In this document: piece after piece, positions 54,890 to 61,951 of the stretch
Position numbering within the stretch: position 1 is the first letter of the stretch
Layout: each line of letters starts with the position of its first letter
Origin: Gammaproteobacteria bacterium
GTDB lineage: Bacteria; Pseudomonadota; Gammaproteobacteria; DSM-16500
Assembly: GCA_013288125.1 (NCBI GenBank)
Contig: JABDCN010000007.1
Coordinates: 1 to 61,951 of the forward strand
DNA: 61,951 nucleotides
Direction of reading: 5' to 3'
Program-made: the position numbers and the translations under genes
Notes under the pieces: model-generated
The model's database searches: none
What the model saw: only the letters and a program-made list of their open reading frames with translations
Told to the model about the DNA's origin: nothing

Positions 54890-54993
54890 CCCTCTCCTCC
54901 CATTTATGGGAGGAGAGGGTTGGGGAGAGGAGGGTTTTTAAACTAATCCTCTCCTCCCTAGCCCTCCCCTCCAGCTTTCGCTGGAGGGGAGGG
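54890..54993. repeat. Block of polypurine/polypyrimidine hairpins
   Basis: CCCTCTCCTCCCAT (54890-54903) and ATGGGAGGAGAGGG (54906-54919) form a perfect 14-bp stem; CCCTCCCCTCCAGC (54962-54975) and GCTGGAGGGGAGGG (54980-54993) form another with a TTTC loop. GGGGAGAGGAGGG and CCTCTCCTCCC lie between them. Relatives occur at 56555 and 59872. Located between two minus-strand genes. Confidence 0.9.
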
Positions 54994-55007
54994 AATAGTT
55001 TTAATTA

Positions 55008-56516
55008 TTAAAATTGAAAATATAAAAACCGACTGCCATCGCCAGCAGCTAAAATAAATAATAACGAAATCAAAAATAATACAGCTATTGCAATTGCCCA
55101 TCTCGCACTCATATTCCATTTCAATGATAACAAATTATTTTGCGGTTGATGTTGATATGTCACTAATCCAACATTCCATGAACCAAATATTGTTTTGATA
55201 TTTGGCATAAGCAGACACAATATATAAACAAATGCGATCAATATAAATTCAATATTTGTAATAAGATGCGGCCTAGCATGAACAACAGCATGATGAAAAG
55301 TAAAAATAGATTTCACTAATCGATCAGCACTTCTTAAGTGCTCAGCACGGAAATAAATCCAGGCAAGTACAACAAAAAATTGTGTAACAATAAGCGAAAA
55401 AATAGGATAAATCACTGAGCGTGTATATCGCACAAGGAAAGGATACGTATTAACGATATGACGCCATCCGTGATTAATCACAAGATATATACCATGAAGT
55501 AATCCCCATACAACAAACGTCCAGCCTGCACCGTGCCACAAACCACCTAAGAACATCGTAATCATTAAATTCATGTAACGCCTTATTTTACCTCGTCTAT
55601 TACCGCCTAATTTGATATATAAATACTCTCTTAAAAATCGTGACAAAGTGATATGCCAACGCTGCCAAAATTCAATCATACTACGTGCCTTATAAGGCAT
55701 GTTAAAATTAAACGGCAACAAAATACCAAACATTAATGACAAACCAATTGCCATATCGGAATAACCCGAAAAATCAAAATAAATTTGCAAGGTATAAGCA
55801 AGCGCAGCACCAATCGCATCCATAGCAAGTACAATCGTATGATTTGCCACAGAAAAAACGGGATCAGCAATCATACCAAATCCATCAGCAATAATGACTT
55901 TTTTAAATAAACCCATCACAAAAATAGACAGTCCAACGACAATATTTTCTATATTTATTTTTTTTAATTTATCATGATGAAATTGCGGCATCATCTCTTT
56001 ATGATGAATGATGGGTCCTGCGATTAAATGCGGAAAATAGGTCACGAAAAGGGTGTATTTGATGAGATTTTTTTCACTTGTATGACCTGATAAAACATCA
56101 GCGAGATAGGCAATTTGGGTGAAAGTGAAAAATGAAATGCCTAGGGGTAAAAGGACCGTTGACGATTGAAGATTAGCGTGTGCAACATGGTTTAAGATGT
56201 TGATACCAAAATTGATGTATTTGTAGAAAGCAAGCGCTGCTAAATTTAATAAGACTGCAATAATAAATAGAATTTTACTGTGTTGATCAGTGATGGATTT
56301 ATTTCCGATGAGTAATCCGAATATATAATTACATGCGATTGAAATACTGATGATAGGTAAAAAAGTGATATCCCAATAACTATAAAAAATAAGGGAGGCA
56401 ACAGCGAGAAAAGCTAGGCGGTAGGTTGGATTTGCGGAGATTTTTGCGATGGAATAATAGCCGAAGAGGACGAGGGGCAAAAAAATAAAAATGAATGGAA
56501 ATGAATTAAACAACAT
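55008..56516 (-). CDS. MBOAT-family O-acyltransferase (AlgI-like)
   Basis: A 502-aa multi-pass membrane protein. The start FNSFPFIFIFLPLVLFGYY is the usual AlgI/DltB N-terminus; then YFPHLIAGPIIHHKEMMPQF, QIYFDFSGYSDMAIGLSLM, EFWQRWHITLSRFLREYL with its conserved His, and GGLWHGAGWTFVVWGLLHG with the active-site His. It passes acyl groups, usually acetyl, across the membrane to a periplasmic SGNH-type partner. I prefer ATG 56516; a longer frame starts at 56603 (ATGATGATG), overlapping the previous gene, but would translate a hairpin repeat as protein. Confidence 0.92.
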   Translation of the reverse strand: MLFNSFPFIFIFLPLVLFGYYSIAKISANPTYRLAFLAVASLIFYSYWDITFLPIISISIACNYIFGLLIGNKSITDQHSKILFIIAVLLNLAALAFYKYINFGINILNHVAHANLQSSTVLLPLGISFFTFTQIAYLADVLSGHTSEKNLIKYTLFVTYFPHLIAGPIIHHKEMMPQFHHDKLKKINIENIVVGLSIFVMGLFKKVIIADGFGMIADPVFSVANHTIVLAMDAIGAALAYTLQIYFDFSGYSDMAIGLSLMFGILLPFNFNMPYKARSMIEFWQRWHITLSRFLREYLYIKLGGNRRGKIRRYMNLMITMFLGGLWHGAGWTFVVWGLLHGIYLVINHGWRHIVNTYPFLVRYTRSVIYPIFSLIVTQFFVVLAWIYFRAEHLRSADRLVKSIFTFHHAVVHARPHLITNIEFILIAFVYILCLLMPNIKTIFGSWNVGLVTYQHQPQNNLLSLKWNMSARWAIAIAVLFLISLLFILAAGDGSRFLYFQF

Positions 56517-56554
56517 ATTAAGTACCAATAATAAATAATATAACCAACGCTTTT

Positions 56555-56585
56555 CCCTCCCCTCCAGCATAGCTGGAGGGGAGGG
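56555..56585. repeat. Polypurine hairpin inserted at the MBOAT 5' end
   Basis: CCCTCCCCTCCAGC (56555-56568) and GCTGGAGGGGAGGG (56572-56585) are perfect arms with an ATA loop, same sequence as the element at 54962-54993. It sits between the upstream stop (56600) and the likely MBOAT start, and is open in the MBOAT frame. Confidence 0.92.
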
Positions 56586-56599
56586 AAATAAAGACATCA

Positions 56600-58591
56600 T
56601 CATGAAACACTAATTGAAGCCTCTTTCCCCACCACCTGATCTAAAAAAATATTTTCATATTTCGCTAAATAATACAAACTAGGCAATCCATTTCCATAAA
56701 ATTCAGGTATCGATAAACTATTACCCCATCTTTGTATTAGCTCATTCGCATGAGGATAATTTTTTAAATAAAATGGACTGCTTTGGCAACTAAGCGCATC
56801 CACTTCTTTTACTACTTCTAAAATTTCATCTTCTGTATTATTTACAATAGAAGCATGATGCAATCGTAAAACTTCTGCCGCAAATAAACGCCATCGCCAA
56901 GGTGAAGAAGTTAATTCACGTTGTGTTAAAAAACGTCCGTCTGATAATTTTATTCTTTTGAGTGCAAATCTCACTTTGTTATTCCAAAGTTGAGAATCAA
57001 CCGTAATACAATTAACTAAGGCGCAGGGAATGCCAAAACTAATAGCAATATTGGTTAAGCCTGATGTTGTTCCAATAAAAAAACGAGCATAACGCAAAAA
57101 ATAAGCATCCAGTAACGCAGATTTAAAATGACTGCAAGCATAATCAACTACTCTATCCATTTTAGGTAATAATTCAGATTTTTTTCCGCCTAATTTAATG
57201 ACCCAACCACCGCGTTCAGTAATATACTGAATTGCTTTTAAGTATGATTCCATTTCAGCATTACGATGTGTTTGACCTGTACCTGCCATTTCGCCATAAA
57301 AAGCTGCGTCACGCATATGTAAACAAACATACCAATCATTTGGTTTCATGCCCCATTTTTTTCTGATCTGATCTACTTGTGTTTGAAGAACAATGGAATT
57401 ATCGTATTGTTTATCAAATGATTTAAGTAAAGGTAATTGACGTTGCTGCTCATCCCATTCACGCATCGCTCTAGCACCTGCTTGTTGCCATGGTATAACA
57501 GTTCCATTAGGATATTCCCAGGCATTAAAGCTTAATCCACAATATCGTTGCAGTGAAAACAATTCATCTATAATAGGCTGAGAAGCATTAATATCGCTTC
57601 TTAATATTAAGGCTTCATCTTGAAATAATGATGTAATCACATCATTTGCTGAACCTGTTTCTTCAGGATATAAAATCACAACTTTACCTGACCACCAACC
57701 TAATGCTTTCATTCTAAAAAGTACATCCAACATACCGAGATGACCAATTTGAGTTAACCATTCCCACGATAAAATACGTAATTCTTTTATATTCGTTATA
57801 TTTAATAATTTTTTAAGTTCAGAAGATAAAATAACTTCACTTTGTAAAAGCTTTTTTTGTATCGCAAATGCTTTTGCGTAAAGCTCAATACCAATATCTC
57901 CTCTACCAACATGCGTCACACGTTGCGCTAAATAATTATAAGCATCAAACATCAAGCCATTCACACCGGCGTCATAATCTATTTGATGTGGTTGATAAAC
58001 AGCTGGATATCGTGCTGCAATATTTTGATGAGGACACCAGCCTATAGATAAATAATTAGCTGCAAACAACAAATAATTATCTGCTGCTGGGTCATCAAAT
58101 AATAAATAAATCAATCCCGATGTATAAGCAGTAGCATTCATATACGTTTGTTCTTGATAAAGAGACAAAGCTTCTCTTGCCTTAACAAAATCTGCTATCT
58201 CAAAATAAGCTTGCGATACAAGTAAAGCAACTCGATAAGATTTAAATACCCATCTACATTTTTCAAGAACATAAATCGCTTCATGAAATAAACTTAATCG
58301 AATAAGAATATCTGCTGTTTGTAGTGGTAATAATTGAGAAAATAAATTAAAAGAAAATTTATAGTTTTTATCACTATTTAATTTCTTACTTGCCGTCAAC
58401 ATAAATACACGTGTTAAAAAAAACGCAACACGTCGACTAATCACACGCACTAATACAATCAAAGAAAAAGCTATTTTCAATGGCAAAATAGAAAAAAGAT
58501 GACGAAAACAAAAAAACATACTAATTTGTAATACTAGCTTAACTTTTCTTTTTATTTTCTTGTTCATTATCTCTGATTTTCTTTCACTCAT
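56600..58591 (-). CDS. TIGR04372-family putative glycosyltransferase with TPR-like region
   Basis: A 663-aa protein: a hydrophobic segment near residues 40-60, TPR-like helices (about 90-270), then the GT-B-like domain with WYVCLHMRDAAFYG (about 420), THRNAEMESYLKAIQ, ERGGWVIKLGGKKS and ARFFIGTTSGLTNIAISFG (about 500). Closest in the window to the 586-aa protein at 50583 (shared WLTQIGHLGMLDVLFRMK-type segment). GGGAG lies 8 bases before the ATG. First of two genes with the MBOAT; its stop overlaps the ATGATGATG run. Confidence 0.86.
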   Translation of the reverse strand: MSERKSEIMNKKIKRKVKLVLQISMFFCFRHLFSILPLKIAFSLIVLVRVISRRVAFFLTRVFMLTASKKLNSDKNYKFSFNLFSQLLPLQTADILIRLSLFHEAIYVLEKCRWVFKSYRVALLVSQAYFEIADFVKAREALSLYQEQTYMNATAYTSGLIYLLFDDPAADNYLLFAANYLSIGWCPHQNIAARYPAVYQPHQIDYDAGVNGLMFDAYNYLAQRVTHVGRGDIGIELYAKAFAIQKKLLQSEVILSSELKKLLNITNIKELRILSWEWLTQIGHLGMLDVLFRMKALGWWSGKVVILYPEETGSANDVITSLFQDEALILRSDINASQPIIDELFSLQRYCGLSFNAWEYPNGTVIPWQQAGARAMREWDEQQRQLPLLKSFDKQYDNSIVLQTQVDQIRKKWGMKPNDWYVCLHMRDAAFYGEMAGTGQTHRNAEMESYLKAIQYITERGGWVIKLGGKKSELLPKMDRVVDYACSHFKSALLDAYFLRYARFFIGTTSGLTNIAISFGIPCALVNCITVDSQLWNNKVRFALKRIKLSDGRFLTQRELTSSPWRWRLFAAEVLRLHHASIVNNTEDEILEVVKEVDALSCQSSPFYLKNYPHANELIQRWGNSLSIPEFYGNGLPSLYYLAKYENIFLDQVVGKEASISVS

Positions 58592-58613
58592 GGTATTAAC
58601 TCCCTTAATCCAT

Positions 58614-59849
58614 TCATGTATTACCTTCTAGCACCACCTCGGGCCGCTCAACTCCTTGTTCCTCATCCACCAATTTTTTATTTTTAAATGAAAAGCATCG
58701 ATCAAAATAACGACCAGCCCAACGAGAAAATGATGTCGTGTATTGATCAACATACTGATAAGTCAGAGCAGAAATCAAGACAACAAAGGGGATCGTCAAA
58801 CCGGCAGCTAAAAAAGTTGCTACAGGATAAGGTAATCTTCGCGTGAAATAAATAATCCACGCCGTTAAACAACAGATAATGGGTAAATGAATTAAGTAAA
58901 GGACAAAAGAAATTTTCCCTAAAAATTTTCCAATTTGACTGCCAAGCCATTCTTGCATTTTTTGCCAATTGAATAAGAACATAACAAGTAACGTCGCACC
59001 TAACATATGCCAGCCTTGCAAATGAGGGGTAAAACCAGGATACCAGGGAGAAGTCATGCCAGGTTGTAATTCAGGAAAAGCGCCGAGGTAAACACTGAAA
59101 CAAAAACCCATGATCACAAAAATATTTCGTAATCGATCGTAAGGAATGGCGAGGCGTAAAAAAAGAATGATCTCATCTTTGAAATCAAAAAGAAAAGCAC
59201 CACACGCGAATAATATTAAGTAATTATGAATATTGTTACTGATGTACCAAATAATTAAACCTAAACGTAGATAACGATTTTTAAATAAACTATGCAGTAA
59301 AAAAACATAGACGGAGCCAATCAACTCAATTTGCATCGTCCATAAATTGGAATTATAAATTGCCGATCCCTTAACAAAAGCACCGTATAATGCTTCTACA
59401 ACCATCTTGAAAAAATAAGGGTGAAATTGATACCACATAGAAAGCCATCCGCTATGCGTAATAGAAGAAGCTTTATAATTATTGTAAAGATTAAATCGAA
59501 GTAAAGCCCACGCAAACATAGAAGTAATTAACATAGGAAAAGCCAATCTGAAGTAACGTCGCACGATTTGCGCAGGAAAACTAAGTTTCGTTTTAGAACA
59601 AAATTCAGAAAGCACGTAACCACTAATCACAAAGAAAATGCAAACAGCAAAATTACCGCGCCAAAGAAAAGAAAAAGGAGAAATACCAAGAGCGACATCA
59701 TAAGATGTATGTACTTCTGATGGCAAAAAAGTGATAACTGCAGGATAAAGTGTAATCATTAAATGGGCGAACATGACCATTAAGGCTGCAACACCGCGCA
59801 GCCCGTCGAGGTATGGAATTTTTGTAACTTCGCTTTTGGTGATTTGCAT
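58614..59849 (-). CDS. Acyltransferase-3 family membrane protein
   Basis: A 411-aa protein: IPYLDGLRGVAALMVMFAHL, RGNFAVCIFFVISGYVLSEF, NSNLWTMQIELIGSVYVFL and KISFVLYLIHLPII, all shared with the 46641 protein. About ten helices. It likely O-acylates the surface glycan. The ribosome site AGGAGGG 8 bases before the ATG belongs to the purine-rich repeat at 59860-59908, so a repeat appears to supply its translation signal. Twenty-two bases separate it from the glycosyltransferase gene downstream. Confidence 0.92.
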   Translation of the reverse strand: MQITKSEVTKIPYLDGLRGVAALMVMFAHLMITLYPAVITFLPSEVHTSYDVALGISPFSFLWRGNFAVCIFFVISGYVLSEFCSKTKLSFPAQIVRRYFRLAFPMLITSMFAWALLRFNLYNNYKASSITHSGWLSMWYQFHPYFFKMVVEALYGAFVKGSAIYNSNLWTMQIELIGSVYVFLLHSLFKNRYLRLGLIIWYISNNIHNYLILFACGAFLFDFKDEIILFLRLAIPYDRLRNIFVIMGFCFSVYLGAFPELQPGMTSPWYPGFTPHLQGWHMLGATLLVMFLFNWQKMQEWLGSQIGKFLGKISFVLYLIHLPIICCLTAWIIYFTRRLPYPVATFLAAGLTIPFVVLISALTYQYVDQYTTSFSRWAGRYFDRCFSFKNKKLVDEEQGVERPEVVLEGNT

Positions 59850-59871
59850 AAAATATCCCTCCTCTCCCTAA

Positions 59872-59908
59872 CCCTCTCCTCCCCCACACGAAACGTGGGA
59901 GGAGAGGG
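59872..59908. repeat. Polypurine hairpin upstream of the acyltransferase gene
   Basis: CCCTCTCCTCCCCCAC pairs with GTGGGAGGAGAGGG across ACGAAAC, with two extra C in the left arm. Further CCCTCCTCTCCCTAA just left (59858-59870) provides AGGAGGG to the gene starting at 59849. Same family as 54890-54919. Confidence 0.88.
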
Positions 59909-59918
59909 GAATGGGTTA

Positions 59919-61187
59919 CTACTTTAACTCTCTCATCCCATTTTGATTGACCACCCTCACCTCCGGCAGCGGCCTCAAAAATTCACCGCCTGCTTCAAGA
60001 TACGCTTGGCTCTTGTTGATCATAACATCTGCATACATCCACGCAAGAATTACCACCAAATCAGGCTTTTCTGTTTGCAAAGCTGAAGAAGGCAGCACAG
60101 GAATATGCGCGCCAGGGCTATATAATCCTTGTTTAATCGGATTATCATCGACGATAAAGCTCAGCTTATCTTGCAATTCAAAATGATAAAGCAAGGTCGT
60201 TGTTGTCGTTGACGCACCAAAGCCTGCCACTTTTTTTCCTTGAGCCAGCGCTTCCTTAACATAATTCAAAGTCGCTTTTTTACGTTTTTCAATCGATTCA
60301 AAAAAATCACGGTAAATTTTCGGTTGTAAAATGCCGCGTCGTTCTTCTTCTACGATCATCGCTAATAAATCTTTTGATTTAGCACGTTGACCGGTTGAAC
60401 GCGGCTGCGCAAATCCACGAATCGAACCACCTTTAGATTTTACTTTTTTTGCATCAAACAAAGTCATATCTAAAGCATTAAAAAAATTTTCAAGCGGAAT
60501 AATGGCGTGATGAGAAACATGTTCATGATAAATGGTATCAAATACCATATTATCAATGATGTCTGGCACATAAGAAACTTCAAAAACAAATACGCCATCA
60601 TCTGTTAATAAATGACGAATACCTTTTACAATGTCAGCAATATTATCAGCATGTGCAAACACATTATTGGCACAAATTAAATTTGCTTTACCATGATGGG
60701 TTGAAATATTTTCTGCGACTTGTAAAGTAAAAAACTCAGGAACCGTCGGAATACCAGCTGTAGTTGCTGCAGCCGCAATATTTCTTGCAGGATCAACACC
60801 GACTACACGCAATCCTTTTTCTTTAAAAGCTTTTAATAATGAGCCATCATTACTACCTAACTCAACGACTAATGAATCAGTTGGTAAATGAAGTTGACTG
60901 ACAACTTCGTTTGCATATTGTTTGAAATAATCAACTAATCCCAAAGAAACTGAAGATTTGTAAGTGTAATTTCTAAAAAGAATATCAGGATTAACAATAT
61001 CAATATTTTGTAAATGTCCGCATCCTAAACAAAGATAGGTGTCTAATGAATAAGTATCTTGCTTTTCGTTGAGTAAATGCGCAGGAATAAAATCATCGCC
61101 TATCGCTGAAGGAAGAATGGGAAGAACGAGATCCAATTCTTTGGAGCCGCATAAACGGCAATCGTCTCTGTGAGTTGAATTTGTCAT
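59919..61187 (-). CDS. Zinc-ribbon C-methyltransferase of the sugar-modifying type
   Basis: A 422-aa protein with the three-part layout of deoxysugar C-methyltransferases (NovU/TylC3-like). An N-terminal zinc site uses DCRLCGSKEL and LCLGCGHLQ; the central SAM-binding fold has VVELGSNDGSLLKAFKEKG and VFVFEVSYVPDIID; the YHEHVSHHAI motif is the family hallmark; the C-terminal Rossmann-like domain begins KKVAGFGASTTTTTLLYHF. It should add a methyl group to a nucleotide-linked keto sugar. GGAG lies 9 bases before the ATG. With the SDR enzyme it suggests a branched or deoxy sugar in the glycan. Confidence 0.92.
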   Translation of the reverse strand: MTNSTHRDDCRLCGSKELDLVLPILPSAIGDDFIPAHLLNEKQDTYSLDTYLCLGCGHLQNIDIVNPDILFRNYTYKSSVSLGLVDYFKQYANEVVSQLHLPTDSLVVELGSNDGSLLKAFKEKGLRVVGVDPARNIAAAATTAGIPTVPEFFTLQVAENISTHHGKANLICANNVFAHADNIADIVKGIRHLLTDDGVFVFEVSYVPDIIDNMVFDTIYHEHVSHHAIIPLENFFNALDMTLFDAKKVKSKGGSIRGFAQPRSTGQRAKSKDLLAMIVEEERRGILQPKIYRDFFESIEKRKKATLNYVKEALAQGKKVAGFGASTTTTTLLYHFELQDKLSFIVDDNPIKQGLYSPGAHIPVLPSSALQTEKPDLVVILAWMYADVMINKSQAYLEAGGEFLRPLPEVRVVNQNGMRELK

Positions 61188-61213
61188 TGTTTTATCTCCG
61201 TTGTTTTTTATGT

Positions 61214-61290
61214 GTTGGGCTTCGACCTGCTTCGCAGGTCTCAGCCCAACCTACACTACCTTTGCAGCGCTCAGCCCAACCTACGCCCAA
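61214..61290. repeat. TTGGGCT-type hairpin and half copy
   Basis: GTTGGGCTTCGACCTGC and GCAGGTCTCAGCCCAAC form a hairpin around TTC (61214-61250); a second half, GCAGCGCTCAGCCCAACC, follows at 61264. Same outer arms as 16417 and 33297. Fills the space between the methyltransferase and SDR genes. Confidence 0.85.
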
Positions 61291-61951
61291 TCATTTACCC
61301 ATCGCCTTGGCCAATTCTTCTTGCCAAGTCACTGATGTGCCGCCATCTACAAAAATCGATTGCCCCGTAATAAACGACGCCTTTTCACTGCATAAAAATT
61401 CAAGCAAATTAGCCGAATCATTCGCATCACCTATTCGTTTTAACGGAACAAATTTTTGATATAATTCCATTAAATCGGGTTGTGATAAATAAAAATCCTT
61501 TGTTTCAGCTTTTAAATAAGTCAGCGGCATCACAGAATTAATACGGATACCTTTTTGACCTAATTCCCATGCGTAATATTTGACTAACTGATTCAAACCC
61601 GCCTTGGCAACATGATAACTAACCGGCTGAGAACTACCAACAAAATTTGCATAAACCGAACCCACTGCTGCAATGGCTTTATCTCCTGATTCACAAAAAT
61701 GATCGCGAAAAGCCTTAATGAGTTGATCGGTTGCAGTTAAGGTAACTTGTATTTCACCCGCCCAAGAATCTTCCTTACCGCGATAACGCTGACAAAAAAT
61801 TAAATAGCGAATGGGCCCGTGTTTTTCAATCACTTGTTTTATTATTTGCGAAAGATTTGACAACTCAGTCAAATCAATTTCAACATGATGCGCTTGACTT
61901 AACTTTCCTTCCATTTGAACTTTATTTCGTGACAAAAGTGTCACTGCACAT
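61291..61951 (-). CDS. Short-chain dehydrogenase/reductase (5' end outside window)
   Basis: About 220 codons of an SDR enzyme; the frame stays open to the right edge, so the N-terminus with the TGxxxGxG nucleotide-binding motif is missing. Visible: VTLLSRN (end of strand 2), IDLTELS, the substrate-region AAVGSVYAN with the catalytic Ser, YHVAKAGLNQLVKYYAWE with Tyr and Lys, GIRINSVMPLT, and the classical end SFITGQSIFVDGG. It likely reduces a keto group on a nucleotide sugar or lipid precursor. It is upstream of the C-methyltransferase on the same strand. Confidence 0.9.
   Translation of the reverse strand, partial: CAVTLLSRNKVQMEGKLSQAHHVEIDLTELSNLSQIIKQVIEKHGPIRYLIFCQRYRGKEDSWAGEIQVTLTATDQLIKAFRDHFCESGDKAIAAVGSVYANFVGSSQPVSYHVAKAGLNQLVKYYAWELGQKGIRINSVMPLTYLKAETKDFYLSQPDLMELYQKFVPLKRIGDANDSANLLEFLCSEKASFITGQSIFVDGGTSVTWQEELAKAMGK

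Noticed and set aside
54890-54993. Rho-independent terminator
   Set aside because: Stems are long and purine/pyrimidine-biased with no reliable T tract; the recurrence of the same stem elsewhere fits a dispersed repeat better.

Overview
This A+T-rich, gene-dense bacterial window looks like the chromosome of a gammaproteobacterium of the Legionellales (Legionella/Coxiella/Berkiella-like). The lineage is inferred from its content: ankyrin-repeat, leucine-rich-repeat and long coiled-coil proteins with no housekeeping role, a Mip/FkpA-like FKBP, an RMD1/DUF155 protein, a PmrA-like CTTAA-N6-CTTAA box, and ordinary chromosomal genes (tadA, coaX, thiamine pyrophosphokinase, metK, galU, ugd). No rRNA, tRNA, CRISPR array or prophage was seen. 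One IS30-family transposase is present.

Layout. (1) 1-11.7 kb is an accessory zone: a large protein cut by the left edge, a RES/Xre toxin-antitoxin (TA) pair, an MFS exporter, a small secreted protein with a DUF2585 membrane protein, a MazF-type TA pair, a TetR regulator with a small membrane protein, an IS30 transposase, a small beta-rich protein, an LRR protein, an RMD1-family protein and a second MazF-type TA pair. (2) 11.7-26.4 kb mixes core genes (tadA, a TonB-like protein, an L,D-transpeptidase, FKBP, coaX, thiamine pyrophosphokinase) with large candidate effectors (1337-aa, 376-aa and 464-aa coiled-coil proteins, and a 670-aa ankyrin protein) and an AbrB/PIN module. (3) 26.4-40.7 kb starts with a Phd/VapC module and carries surface-polysaccharide genes: galU, a GT-C membrane glycosyltransferase, ugd, two GT4 enzymes, a WcaJ-type initiating phosphosugar transferase, a Wzm/Wzt ABC exporter, metK and two GT2 enzymes, ending in a second RES/Xre pair. 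(4) 40.8-42.5 kb is a second ankyrin protein whose N-terminal half shares cysteine-protease-like motifs with the one at 24.2-26.2 kb. (5) 42.6-61.95 kb is a decoration cluster: four acyltransferase-3 proteins, one acyltransferase-SGNH fusion, one MBOAT with an SGNH-like partner, four proteins sharing TIGR04372-like glycosyltransferase motifs, two methyltransferases and an SDR enzyme cut by the right edge.

How it fits together. GalU and Ugd supply UDP-glucose and UDP-glucuronate. The phosphosugar transferase starts a chain on undecaprenyl phosphate, the GT4/GT2/TIGR04372 enzymes probably extend it, Wzm/Wzt exports it, and the many O-acyl and methyl transferases probably modify it. The result would be a heavily acylated glycan on an intracellular bacterium that also seems to encode host-directed proteins.

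The intergenic spaces carry several families of perfect or near-perfect inverted repeats. The most striking are mosaics in which the same outer arms surround different cores. Six type II TA modules lie within about 38 kb, and several have clear operators overlapping promoters. Function calls rest on motif recognition by eye; no database search was possible.
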